Below are positions 47,603 to 56,198 of a stretch of DNA of 58,180 nucleotides, piece after piece. A model generated the notes under the pieces. The model saw only the letters and a program-made list of their open reading frames with translations. It was not told where the DNA came from and made no database searches. The DNA comes from an uncultured Sphingomonadales bacterium (GTDB lineage Bacteria > Pseudomonadota > Alphaproteobacteria > Sphingomonadales > Sphingomonadaceae). Each line of letters opens with the position of its first letter. The first letter of the stretch is position 1. A program made the position numbers and the translations under genes. The stretch is taken from NCBI GenBank assembly GCA_903848655.1, contig CAINGT010000049.1, positions 1-58,180 on the forward strand. The letters run 5' to 3'.

Positions 47603-48979
47603 CTACCGCCAGCTAGCGAGCCACATATAGCTTAGCCATGCCCGGCTATCGGACAAAGGCCCGGCAGAGATGATCGGGTAAAAGCCGATGAAGATCGCCA
47701 TGGTCATGACCAGCGCGGTCTGGCCGGGCCAGGCGCGCCCGGCATCCCACCAGCGCCCCAGCACCAGCGCCAGCGCCGCGATCAGGAAACAGGCGGCAAG
47801 GTTGTAGTGATAATAGAACTGCACCGGCTTGCCATTCAGCGCCCAGAAAATCAGGCTGAGCGTATAGAGCACCGCGATCAGCGCGGGCAGGCCCTGCCGC
47901 CGCCACCCGGCCCACACGCACCAGCCCAGCGCGGGCAGGCCGGCGAGCATGGAAAATGGGTTGCCCAGCATCAGAATACCGCGCTGCGCGCCGTTGATAT
48001 GTTCATACAGAAACCAGATCGGGCGCACGTTGAAAACCCATTGCCACCACCGGCTCATATACCGGTGCGGTTTTATCACGCTGTCCTGCAATTGCAGCAT
48101 ATAGCGCTGCCAGTCGATCAGCCCCGACAGCGTCATCGGCTGCACGTGGTAGAAAAATGCCGGGGCAAATGTCGCAAGATAGACCAGCAGCGGCCAGACC
48201 CCCAGCCACAGCCCCGCTTCGGCAAGGCTGACCCCGCGCACCGGCCCCCTGTCGCGCGCCAGCAGCCAACGACGCAAAGCGGCCAGACCCGCGCGCCAGT
48301 CTTGCGGTCGGCGGAGCAGATCGAGCGCGACGGCGCGTTGCCACGCGAACAGCAGCCCCGGCACCACCATGATCGGCGCGCCGTTCCATTTGCCACCCAG
48401 CGACAGACCGAAAAACAGCCCTGCCAGCACCAGGTGCACGCGCCCACCGCGCCGCGTGGCCCATTGCGCGCGGCTTGACAGCGCCCATTGCCACATCGCC
48501 AGCGCAAACATCGCCGCCATCGCAATATCGAGCATCGCGATGCGCGACAGCACGAACCAGATGAAATCAGTCGCGAGCAGAACGCCAAACAGCAGCGCCA
48601 CCCGCCGCGATCCCGATGCCCACCACAGCGCGCGCGTCGCGGCAAACAGCCCCACACTGCCCAGCACCAGATTGGGGAAACGCCAGCCGAACGGATGATC
48701 GCCAAACGCCCGGATGCCGAGCGCGATCATTTCCTTGCCCAGCAGCGGGTGTTCGGGATTGAGCCGCCGCCCCAGTTCAAGCATCCGCCGCGCAGCAGGC
48801 ACATAGTGGATTTCATCGAACATCAGCTTTGACGGGATCGCCAGCCGACACAGCCCCAGCAGGAAAAACACCGCGACGATCAGCAGTGTGGCCATCAGCG
48901 GATCGCGGCGGACGATGATCGCGCGCAAGGTCCGCCACGGCGCGGCAAAGAAGGCAGGCATGGGCATCGCCGCGCGCAT
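47603..48979 (-). CDS. GT39-type dolichyl-phosphate-mannose-protein mannosyltransferase (PMT family)
   Basis: 458 aa from ATG 48979 (an earlier start up to 49069 is possible but overlaps metZ). About ten or more membrane segments. The first periplasmic loop has FDEIHYVPAARRML with the catalytic Asp-Glu pair of PMT proteins, followed by NPEHPLLGKEMIALG, the conserved HPPLGK-type motif. Other PMT features are WRFPNLVLG and LSLGGKWNG. In bacteria these transfer mannose to secreted proteins or modify cell-envelope glycans. The polyprenol-phosphate sugar synthase candidate faces it 31 bp away. Confidence 0.87.
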   Translation of the reverse strand: MRAAMPMPAFFAAPWRTLRAIIVRRDPLMATLLIVAVFFLLGLCRLAIPSKLMFDEIHYVPAARRMLELGRRLNPEHPLLGKEMIALGIRAFGDHPFGWRFPNLVLGSVGLFAATRALWWASGSRRVALLFGVLLATDFIWFVLSRIAMLDIAMAAMFALAMWQWALSSRAQWATRRGGRVHLVLAGLFFGLSLGGKWNGAPIMVVPGLLFAWQRAVALDLLRRPQDWRAGLAALRRWLLARDRGPVRGVSLAEAGLWLGVWPLLVYLATFAPAFFYHVQPMTLSGLIDWQRYMLQLQDSVIKPHRYMSRWWQWVFNVRPIWFLYEHINGAQRGILMLGNPFSMLAGLPALGWCVWAGWRRQGLPALIAVLYTLSLIFWALNGKPVQFYYHYNLAACFLIAALALVLGRWWDAGRAWPGQTALVMTMAIFIGFYPIISAGPLSDSRAWLSYMWLASWR

Positions 48980-49058
48980 AAGCCAAACCCGCCCGCTTGG
49001 GTAGCCCATGGCAAAACCGGCTCGCCCTCGCCCACCAATTCGCTTATGGGCCATGCCC

Positions 49059-50267
49059 ATGAAACGCACGACAGGTCAGGACCGCTCGATCACCCGCCAC
49101 TGGCGCCCCTCCACCCAGGCCGTGCGCGGCGGGACATGGCGGTCTGAAATGGGTGAAACGAGCGAGGCGCTGTTCCTTACATCGGGCTATTGCTACGACG
49201 ATGCCGCGACGGTGGCCGCACGCTTTGCCGGTGAAGCCGACGGGATGACGTATTCGCGGGTGCAAAACCCGACGGTGCAGATGCTCGAAGACCGCATCGC
49301 CTTGCTCGAAGGGGCGCAAGCCTGCCGCGCGCAAGCCAGCGGCATGGCGGCGATGACCACCGCGCTGTTGTGCCAATTGTCGGCGGGCGATCATATCGTC
49401 GCCGCCAAAGCCGCGTTCGGATCGTGCCGCTGGCTGGTGGACAATCTGCTGCCGCGCTTTGGCATTTCCGGCACCACGATCAACGCTTGCGACAATGATG
49501 CCTGGGCCGCAGCAATCCGCCCCAATACCAAAGTGTTCTTCTTTGAAAGCCCGGCCAACCCGACAATGGATGTGGTCGATCTGGAATTCATCTGCACGCT
49601 GGCGCGCGAACACGGCATTATCACCGTGGTGGACAATGCCTTTGCCACCAGCGCGCTGCAAAAACCGCTGGAATTCGGCGCCGATGTGGTGGCTTATTCG
49701 GCCACCAAGATGATGGACGGCCAAGGCCGGGTGCTCGCGGGCGCGGTTTGCGGTTCGGCGTCGTTCATCAACGATGTGCTGCTGCCGTTTCAGCGCAACA
49801 CCGGGCCGAATATCGCCCCGTTCAACGCATGGGTGGTGCTCAAAGGGCTGGAAACGCTCGATCTGCGGATTTTCCGCCAGAGCGAAAATGCGCTGAAAGT
49901 CGCGACATTTCTCGAAGGCCGGGTGCCGCGCGTGCTCTATCCTTATCTCCCCAGCCATCCGCAGTATGCGCTCGCGCGCAAGCAGATGAAGGCGGGCGGA
50001 TCGATCCTGTCAATCGAGCTCGCCGGTGGCCGCGCCGAAGCGCACGCGCTGCTCGATGCGCTGCGCTTGGTCGATATTTCCAACAATATCGGCGATTCGC
50101 GCTCGCTGATGTGCCACCCCGCCTCATCCACCCACCACGGCGTCGGGCCCGAAACCCGCGCCGACATGGGCGTGGGCGAAAACCTGCTACGGCTGAACGT
50201 CGGGCTGGAAGACGCGGATGACGTGATCGACGATCTCGATCAGGCCTTGCGCGCGGTCGGATTATAG
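49059..50267 (+). CDS. metZ: O-succinylhomoserine sulfhydrylase
   Basis: 402 aa from ATG 49059. PLP enzyme of the Cys/Met metabolism family making homocysteine from O-succinylhomoserine and sulfide. Conserved features: TYSRVQNPTVQMLEDRIALLEGA, the PLP-binding Lys in VAYSATKMMDGQGRVLAGAV, and SSTHHGVGPE near the C-terminus. MetZ rather than MetB/MetC is favoured by the KMMDGQGR segment and overall similarity. The stop TAG is formed by the end of repeat copy 4. Confidence 0.93.
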   Translation: MKRTTGQDRSITRHWRPSTQAVRGGTWRSEMGETSEALFLTSGYCYDDAATVAARFAGEADGMTYSRVQNPTVQMLEDRIALLEGAQACRAQASGMAAMTTALLCQLSAGDHIVAAKAAFGSCRWLVDNLLPRFGISGTTINACDNDAWAAAIRPNTKVFFFESPANPTMDVVDLEFICTLAREHGIITVVDNAFATSALQKPLEFGADVVAYSATKMMDGQGRVLAGAVCGSASFINDVLLPFQRNTGPNIAPFNAWVVLKGLETLDLRIFRQSENALKVATFLEGRVPRVLYPYLPSHPQYALARKQMKAGGSILSIELAGGRAEAHALLDALRLVDISNNIGDSRSLMCHPASSTHHGVGPETRADMGVGENLLRLNVGLEDADDVIDDLDQALRAVGL

Positions 50268-50408
50268 CGGAATGCGATTAGATTGAATCGCATTCCGCTA
50301 TAGAGTCTTTGTTTTCGCGTGATTTATTGCGAGCCGCAGTCCACCGAAGGTAAAAACCGGTTCCCACTTTTTACCTTCGGTGGACTGCGGCTCGCATCAC
50401 GCTCGATA
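50265..50408 (-). repeat. Palindromic intergenic element, copy 4 (two arms)
   Basis: About 144 bp, reverse orientation. The core CCGGTTCCCAC is flanked on both sides by the 20-nt arm, both with the T/A variant (GGTGGACTGCGG and its complement), giving a near-perfect hairpin of about 30 bp per side. The second hairpin has matched GGAATGCGATT arms. Located between convergent metZ and the helical-repeat gene; metZ ends on its TAG. Confidence 0.93.
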
Positions 50409-50431
50409 AGCGCTGAGTGCAAGCCGCGCGA

Positions 50432-52051
50432 TCAGCGCTTGCCTGCCTTGTCGCGCGCGGCCAGTTCCTCGGGCGAAGGGATCAACTGACGCAATTCGGC
50501 AATCACCGCATCGGCATCAAGATAGAACGAATCGATCATGTCGGGATCGCCGGGGTTGCCGAATTGGACCGATGTGTCGGACCATGTCCGGTTGGAACGC
50601 AAATAGACAAATCCCTTGAATCCGCGCGCTTTGGCGATCAGCGCAGCATCGAGCAGCAGTGCATCGGGCGCAACTTTTGCGTCAATCGGCTCAAGACTCC
50701 CGGGCGTGAGCATAAAATAGCGCGAATTCTTGGCTGGATTTTTCGAAATGACCCCGGTGCGGTCACCCTTCCACACTTTGCGGCTGACCTTTTCGTATTC
50801 ATCGACGCTCGAAAATGACACAATGTTGTTGAATTCGGTTTTGCCCCCGCTGATGCGCTTGAGCATATAGGCCCGAGACTTGTCTTCGCGCTCTTTCCAC
50901 AATTGATCTTCAGTCTTTGCCAGCGCGCCGATCAATTGGCCCGGCGTTGCTCCGGCACGCAACAGTCGCGTGGTCGCGACGATGGCGCCAAAACTGGGGG
51001 CGGACCATTCCGACCGCGCACCGAAACTCCGCCGGGCGTCATCGGCATGGCCGTCGTGGAAGGACTTGAGCACCCCGTAAAGGTCCATGACTTCAATCAC
51101 GTTGGCGCGGTCGGAGTCGGGCTTGCCATCGGCGTCAGCCTGATCGATCATGGCTTTTGCCCGGATGATCCGCTCTTCAGCGCGCGGCCAATCGCCCGCC
51201 AGCGCCCACGACAGGCCCGCCGTTGCGTCAAGCCACGACATCGTCAACTCGCTGTTGAAATTGTAGAGGCGTATCTTCAAGCCGTCGCGCAGGCGCGCCG
51301 CCTCGGCAAATTTGCCCAATTCGTCCAGACGCATGGCGTGGAACTGGGCAAAGCCCGCCGTAATCCGGTCGCGAGCCGCCAGTGCCGCATCTTCGGCTGG
51401 GCTTGAAGTCCGCAAGGCGTCAGAAAAATATGCCGCGGTCATCACCGGGTAGAACCCGAACCGGGTGCGTGCCGCTGTGCGCAACCCGATTTCGCGCGCG
51501 GCGGCAGCATCACCGTTGAGATATGTAGCTCGCGCACCAAGCAAATCGAATGACAGGCCAAAGGACTGATCAAAATAAGCATTGCCGACCAGATTGAGTG
51601 CTTTGGCTTCGCTGCGGGCTTTTTCCACATCGGCCAATGCGGCTGGGTAGTCCTTTGCTTCCATCCAGTGGATGGCGCGCGCCAGAATTAACCTGAGCCG
51701 TCGCAGACCGTTGGCTTCAGGCTTTGCCCCGTCGAGCAACTGGCTGCATACAGCGACACCCTCGGCCCCGAACAGTCGCTTATCGGGATCAGGCGATTCG
51801 CGCGCGGGCGCAAACAGCCCGAGCAGCGTGACTGCACCGATCAGCCGGGCGATACTTTCGCCATCCGACATGTTGGGCGGTTCGCCATCGCAACGCACAT
51901 GCAGCGATGGCAATTTGACTGGAGTGGCTGGCGCGGCAGCGGCAGGCGGGGTAGCAACAAGGCCCGGCAGTGGCTGCGGCGGCGCGGTATCGGCCAGTGC
52001 AGCTTGCGTGACGGGCAACAGCAGCGCTGTCGCCGCGACAATTTTCCGCAT
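50432..52051 (-). CDS. Secreted helical-repeat (TPR-like) protein, unknown function
   Basis: 539 aa from ATG 52051, 8 nt downstream of GGAAGG (an ATG two codons earlier is equally possible). A signal peptide (MRKIVAATALLLPVTQAALA) is followed by a Pro/Ala-rich linker and, from about residue 110, a series of helical hairpins with Ala-rich repeats such as AARLRDGLKIRLYNF and WPRAEERIIRAKAMID, reminiscent of TPR units. The C-terminal about 130 residues contain SSVDEYEKVSRKVWKGDRTG and AKARGFKGFVYLRSNR. I do not recognise a family. No operon partner; Mur ligase gene upstream on the same strand. Confidence 0.8.
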   Translation of the reverse strand: MRKIVAATALLLPVTQAALADTAPPQPLPGLVATPPAAAAPATPVKLPSLHVRCDGEPPNMSDGESIARLIGAVTLLGLFAPARESPDPDKRLFGAEGVAVCSQLLDGAKPEANGLRRLRLILARAIHWMEAKDYPAALADVEKARSEAKALNLVGNAYFDQSFGLSFDLLGARATYLNGDAAAAREIGLRTAARTRFGFYPVMTAAYFSDALRTSSPAEDAALAARDRITAGFAQFHAMRLDELGKFAEAARLRDGLKIRLYNFNSELTMSWLDATAGLSWALAGDWPRAEERIIRAKAMIDQADADGKPDSDRANVIEVMDLYGVLKSFHDGHADDARRSFGARSEWSAPSFGAIVATTRLLRAGATPGQLIGALAKTEDQLWKEREDKSRAYMLKRISGGKTEFNNIVSFSSVDEYEKVSRKVWKGDRTGVISKNPAKNSRYFMLTPGSLEPIDAKVAPDALLLDAALIAKARGFKGFVYLRSNRTWSDTSVQFGNPGDPDMIDSFYLDADAVIAELRQLIPSPEELAARDKAGKR

Positions 52052-52122
52052 GACCATGACCTTCCCCCCGCGTGATTCGACTCTATCGCCAAACATCCAC
52101 CACACTGCCCGTTTTGACAAGA

Positions 52123-53556
52123 TCAGCGCGACAAGGCCGCCAGCACATCGCGCGCAAAGCCGGCGAGCGTGTCGTCGCGTGCGCCCATGATGACCACGCG
52201 GTCGCCAGGGCGCGCCAGCTGCACGATGGCGTGGGCGGCATCGTCGCGCGCGGGGATATGGTGGGCGTGGCCGTGGGCCGCGTTGATCTGCGCGACGAGC
52301 GTGTCGGCACCGATGCTGCGGTCAACCGTGCCTCCAAAATAGACCGGGTCGGTCACGAACACGCAGTCGTCCTGGCCCAGCCGACTGGCGAACACCAGCG
52401 CGAGTTCGGCCCCCATCTGGCGCAAAGGGCCATAGCCGTGCGGCTGAAACAGCACAATCACCCGCCCCGGATGGGCGCGCACAGTATCGAGCGTCGCGGC
52501 GATCTTGTGCGGATTGTGGCCGAAATCGTCGATGACGGTAACCCCGGTGGGCGAAGTGCCGATCAGGTCAAAGCGGCGCGCCAGCCCGGCAAACGTGCCC
52601 AGCGCCGCGACTGCCGCAGCCAGCGGCACCCCGGCAAGATCTGCGGCGGCGAGCGCGGCGAGCGCATTCATCAGGTTGTGCCGTCCGGGCACGGGCAAAG
52701 TCAGCGCATGGTGCTGACCGTTGCGCCGGTCGATCACGCTGGCGCAAAGGCTGGTTGGCGACAAGCGCAGCGTTGCCGGGTCTGCGGCGATGACCGCTGC
52801 TGCGCCCAGCCCAAAGCGCAAGACCCGCGCCGCACGCGGGGCCAGCGCAAGGCTTTCGGGGTCATCGGCATTGATCGCAACCGCACCACAGCGCGCGACG
52901 AAATCGCCAAACAGCACGCGCAATTCGGCCAAGCTCTTGTGATCGAGGCTGATATTGCCGAGCACGCCGATGGCCGGGCGATAGAGCGCGATAGAACCAT
53001 CGCTTTCATCGACTTCGGCGACGAAATCCGCCCCTTGCCCGATCCGCGCGGCGGCAAACGGCGTAGCGGGGGCGACAAAGTTCTTCATCACCGCGCCGTT
53101 GACGATCGTCGGATCGCGGCCGGTTGCGGTCAATATCCAGCCGATCATCGCGGTTACGGTCGATTTGCCGCTGGTGCCCGCCACCGCGATGGGGCGCGGC
53201 GCGCGGTTGACCAGCGCTGCCAGGATATCGGCGCGCGACAGGCGCACCGCGCCGAGCGCGCGCGCGGCGATCACTTCGGGCACGCTGTCTTCGATGGCCG
53301 CCGAAGCGACGAGCACCTGATCGCGCGACACGACCCCGCTGCCATCTTGCGGAAACAGCGTGAGGCCTTGCGCTTCCAGCCACGCGAATTTGTCCGGGTT
53401 GCGGCCCTGATCGCGGCTGCGGTCAGACCCGGCGACGTGCGCGCCAAGGCCTTGCACGATCAGCGCCAGCGGCAGCATTCCCGATCCGCCGATGCCGCAG
53501 AAGAACCACGGCTGCGCGGCAGGGTGCGCGGCGAAAGAGTCGGCGGTGAGGTCCAT
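52123..53556 (-). CDS. Mur ligase family protein, Mpl/MurC-like (murein peptide ligase candidate)
   Basis: 477 aa with the three Mur-ligase domains. N-domain: FFCGIGGSGMLPLALIVQ and GSDRSRDQ; central ATPase: GTSGKST at 127-133 where GTHGKTT is usual; AEVDESDGS; and C-domain VIDDFGHNPHKI with HPGRVIVLFQPHGYGPLR. MurC-like order, but sequence and the neighbouring LD-carboxypeptidase gene suggest ligation of recycled tripeptide to UDP-MurNAc (Mpl role). The main cell-wall cluster (mraY, murG, ftsQ) is not here, supporting recycling rather than de novo synthesis. Confidence 0.85.
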   Translation of the reverse strand: MDLTADSFAAHPAAQPWFFCGIGGSGMLPLALIVQGLGAHVAGSDRSRDQGRNPDKFAWLEAQGLTLFPQDGSGVVSRDQVLVASAAIEDSVPEVIAARALGAVRLSRADILAALVNRAPRPIAVAGTSGKSTVTAMIGWILTATGRDPTIVNGAVMKNFVAPATPFAAARIGQGADFVAEVDESDGSIALYRPAIGVLGNISLDHKSLAELRVLFGDFVARCGAVAINADDPESLALAPRAARVLRFGLGAAAVIAADPATLRLSPTSLCASVIDRRNGQHHALTLPVPGRHNLMNALAALAAADLAGVPLAAAVAALGTFAGLARRFDLIGTSPTGVTVIDDFGHNPHKIAATLDTVRAHPGRVIVLFQPHGYGPLRQMGAELALVFASRLGQDDCVFVTDPVYFGGTVDRSIGADTLVAQINAAHGHAHHIPARDDAAHAIVQLARPGDRVVIMGARDDTLAGFARDVLAALSR

Positions 53557-53633
53557 GATCGCTCGGCGTCCTACAGCAATTGATCCACCAGTCCAGACTT
53601 GCGGGCGCGGCCCAATCGCTTATGCCAGCCGTG

Positions 53634-54461
53634 ATGCGTATTCGCTTGTGCGCCCCTTCAACCCCGCTGTCGCGCGACGATGCCGCGCGCGTGATCGACC
53701 TCGCGCGCGATTATCCGGGGCTGACGCTCGATTTCCATCCGCAGTGCTTTGCGATTGACGGCCATTTCGCCGGGACCGATGCCGCGCGGGCGGCGGCGTT
53801 TCGCGAATGCGCCAACGATCCCGCGTGCGATGCGGTGTGGTTTGCACGCGGCGGCTATGGCGCGGTGCGGATGGCCGAAGCGGCGCTGGCCGGGCTTGGT
53901 TCGGCAGCGCGTGGCAAAGTCTATCTCGGCTATTCCGATGCCGGAACGCTGCTCGCCGGGCTCTATCGCGACCGCATCGGCCACCCCGTCCACGCGCCAA
54001 TGCCCGCCGATCTGCGCCGCAACGGCGGTGCAGCGGCGGTGCGGCGCGTGCTCGGCTGGCTCTGCGGGGATCGCGCGGGTGAAGAGCCGGGGCTGGATGC
54101 GCGGCCCGCAGTGGCGTTCAATCTGATGACACTGGCGATGCTGACCGGTACCGCGCTGATGCCCGATCTGGCGGGGCATGTCGTGCTGGTCGAGGAAGTG
54201 TCCGAACATTTGTACGCGGTTGACCGGTTGTTGTTCCATGTCACCGCCGCGCTCGCGCCGCTGGGGATTGCCGGGCTGCGGCTGGGGCGGGTGAGCGATG
54301 TGCCCGCCAATGATCGCGCGTTCGGGGCCGAACCTGCGGAAATGGCGCAATTCTGGTGCGCGCGCACGGGGATTGCGTGGCTGGGCGCGGCGGATATCGG
54401 GCACGACAGCGAAAACCACATCGTCCCGTTCGGTCTTGCCGAGCGGCAGCGCGGTCAATAA
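53634..54461 (+). CDS. ldcA: LD-carboxypeptidase (peptidase S66)
   Basis: 275 aa from ATG 53634 (53622 is an alternative). S66 fold: IRLCAPSTPLS at the start, FARGGYGAVRM with the glycine-rich signature, KVYLGYSDAGTLLAGL where Ser is the nucleophile, LVEEVSEHLYAVDR supplying Glu, and a C-terminal GHDSEN with His. It trims the terminal D-Ala from recycled muropeptide tetrapeptides to give tripeptide. Divergent, 77 bp, from the Mur ligase gene, which would use that tripeptide. Confidence 0.93.
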   Translation: MRIRLCAPSTPLSRDDAARVIDLARDYPGLTLDFHPQCFAIDGHFAGTDAARAAAFRECANDPACDAVWFARGGYGAVRMAEAALAGLGSAARGKVYLGYSDAGTLLAGLYRDRIGHPVHAPMPADLRRNGGAAAVRRVLGWLCGDRAGEEPGLDARPAVAFNLMTLAMLTGTALMPDLAGHVVLVEEVSEHLYAVDRLLFHVTAALAPLGIAGLRLGRVSDVPANDRAFGAEPAEMAQFWCARTGIAWLGAADIGHDSENHIVPFGLAERQRGQ

Positions 54462-54496
54462 GGCGGCGCGCTGACCGGCAACCAGAAAGAGGCATA

Positions 54497-55432
54497 ATGC
54501 GCGCATTCGTTTTCCCCGGACAAGGCAGCCAGAAAGTCGGCATGGGGGTCGAACTCGCCCGCGCCAGCGCGGTGGCGCGCGCGGTGTTTGAAGAAGTCGA
54601 TGACGCGCTGGGGCAGAGCTTGTTCGCGATCATGGCCGAAGGGCCGGATGACGCGCTCACGCTGACCGAAAATGCCCAGCCCGCGATCATGGCGAATGCC
54701 ATCGCAGTGCTGCGCGTGTTGCAGGATGAAGGCGGGATCGTGCTGGCGGACAAAGCCGGGTTCGTCGCCGGGCACAGCTTGGGCGAATATACCGCGCTCT
54801 GTGCGGCGGGCGCGTTTTCGCTCGCTGATACCGCGCGGCTGTTGAAATTGCGCGGGCAGGCGATGCAGGCGGCGGTGCCGGTCGGGGTGGGCGCGATGGC
54901 GGCATTGCTCGGCGCGGATATCGACCGCGCCAGCGCGCTCGCCGAAGCCGCCGCGCAAGGCGAAATATGCACGATCGCCAACGACAATGATCCGGGCCAA
55001 GTCGTGCTGTCGGGCCATGCCGGGGCGATTGGCCGGGCGATTGCGCGGGTCAAGGACTTTGGCATCAAGCGCGGCGTGCTGCTGCCGGTATCGGCCCCGT
55101 TTCACTGCCCGCTGATGCAGCCCGCCGCCGACGCGATGGCCGCAGCGCTGGCGCAGACCGCGCCACGCGCCCTGACCGTCGCGCTCTATGCCAATGTTAC
55201 CGCCGCGCCAGTCACCGATCCCGCGCGGATCGCCGCGCTGCTGGTCGAACAAGTAACCGGGCGCGTGCGCTGGCGCGAAAGCGCCGCCGCGATGGCGGCC
55301 GCCGGGGTCAGCCGCTTCATCGAACTGGGCGGCAAAGTGCTGTCGCCGATGATCGCGCGCACCGTGGCCGATGCCACCACCAGCAGCGTGATCACGATGG
55401 CCGATATCGAAGCGATCATAAAGGACTTGTAA
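54497..55432 (+). CDS. fabD: Malonyl-CoA:ACP transacylase
   Basis: 311 aa from ATG 54497, with AGAGG upstream. Catalytic Ser94 lies in GHSLGEY, FPGQGSQ opens the protein and the second catalytic residue, His, lies in VSAPFHCPLM. Loads malonyl onto acyl carrier protein for fatty-acid elongation. A fabG follows 4 bp later; acpP and fabF are not in the window. Confidence 0.97.
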   Translation: MRAFVFPGQGSQKVGMGVELARASAVARAVFEEVDDALGQSLFAIMAEGPDDALTLTENAQPAIMANAIAVLRVLQDEGGIVLADKAGFVAGHSLGEYTALCAAGAFSLADTARLLKLRGQAMQAAVPVGVGAMAALLGADIDRASALAEAAAQGEICTIANDNDPGQVVLSGHAGAIGRAIARVKDFGIKRGVLLPVSAPFHCPLMQPAADAMAAALAQTAPRALTVALYANVTAAPVTDPARIAALLVEQVTGRVRWRESAAAMAAAGVSRFIELGGKVLSPMIARTVADATTSSVITMADIEAIIKDL

Positions 55433-55436
55433 GGCT

Positions 55437-56198
55437 ATGGACCACCGTCTGTTCGATCTGACCGGGATGACCGCGCTCGTCACCGGGGCCACTGGCGGCA
55501 TTGGCGCGGCGATCAGCCATGCGCTGGCCCGGCAGGGCGCGCGGCTTGCGCTGTCGGGCACCAATCCGGCCAAATTGCGCGCGTTTCGCGACGAACTGAA
55601 CGATACATATGGCCACGATCATGTCGAGATCACGTGCGATCTGGCGCAAGCCGAATCGGTCGAAAAGCTGATCCCGGCGACCATCGACACGCTGGGCAAA
55701 CTCGATATTCTGGTCAACAATGCCGGGATCACGCGCGACGGGCTGATCTTGCGGATGAAGGATGATGATTGGGATCAGGTGATCCGCATCAATCTCGAAG
55801 CCGCATTCCGGCTGATGCGCGCCGCCGCGCGCCCGATGATGAAGGCGCGCCATGGCCGCATCGTCACGATTACCAGCGTGGTCGGCACCACCGGCAATCC
55901 CGGGCAGGCAAACTATGCCGCCGCCAAAGCCGGGCTGGTCGGGATGTCGAAATCGCTGGCGCAAGAGCTCGCCAGCCGGGGGATCACGGTCAATTGCGTG
56001 GCACCGGGGTTCATCCGCACGGCGATGACCGATGGGCTGCCTGACGCGCAAAAAGACGCGCTCAATGCGCGCATTCCGCTCGGCCGGATGGGCGAAGGTG
56101 CGGATATCGGTGCGGCAGTGGCCTATCTTGCCAGCCGAGAGGCAGGTTACGTGACCGGCCAGACGCTGCACGTCAACGGCGGCATGGCGATGCTGTGA
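55437..56198 (+). CDS. fabG: 3-oxoacyl-ACP reductase
   Basis: 253 aa NADPH-dependent SDR. TGATGGIG at 16-23, NNAG near 94-97, catalytic Ser147, Tyr160 and Lys164 (ITSVVG and NYAAAKAG), and the C-terminal GQTLHVNGGMAML are FabG features. Functions after FabD in fatty-acid synthesis. It overlaps the following small-protein gene by one base (TGATG). Confidence 0.97.
   Translation: MDHRLFDLTGMTALVTGATGGIGAAISHALARQGARLALSGTNPAKLRAFRDELNDTYGHDHVEITCDLAQAESVEKLIPATIDTLGKLDILVNNAGITRDGLILRMKDDDWDQVIRINLEAAFRLMRAAARPMMKARHGRIVTITSVVGTTGNPGQANYAAAKAGLVGMSKSLAQELASRGITVNCVAPGFIRTAMTDGLPDAQKDALNARIPLGRMGEGADIGAAVAYLASREAGYVTGQTLHVNGGMAML

Noticed and set aside
52072-53583. 503-aa plus-strand open frame opposite the Mur ligase gene
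   Set aside because: Antisense shadow rich in Arg, His and Gln; no domain, and the minus-strand Mur ligase is clear.
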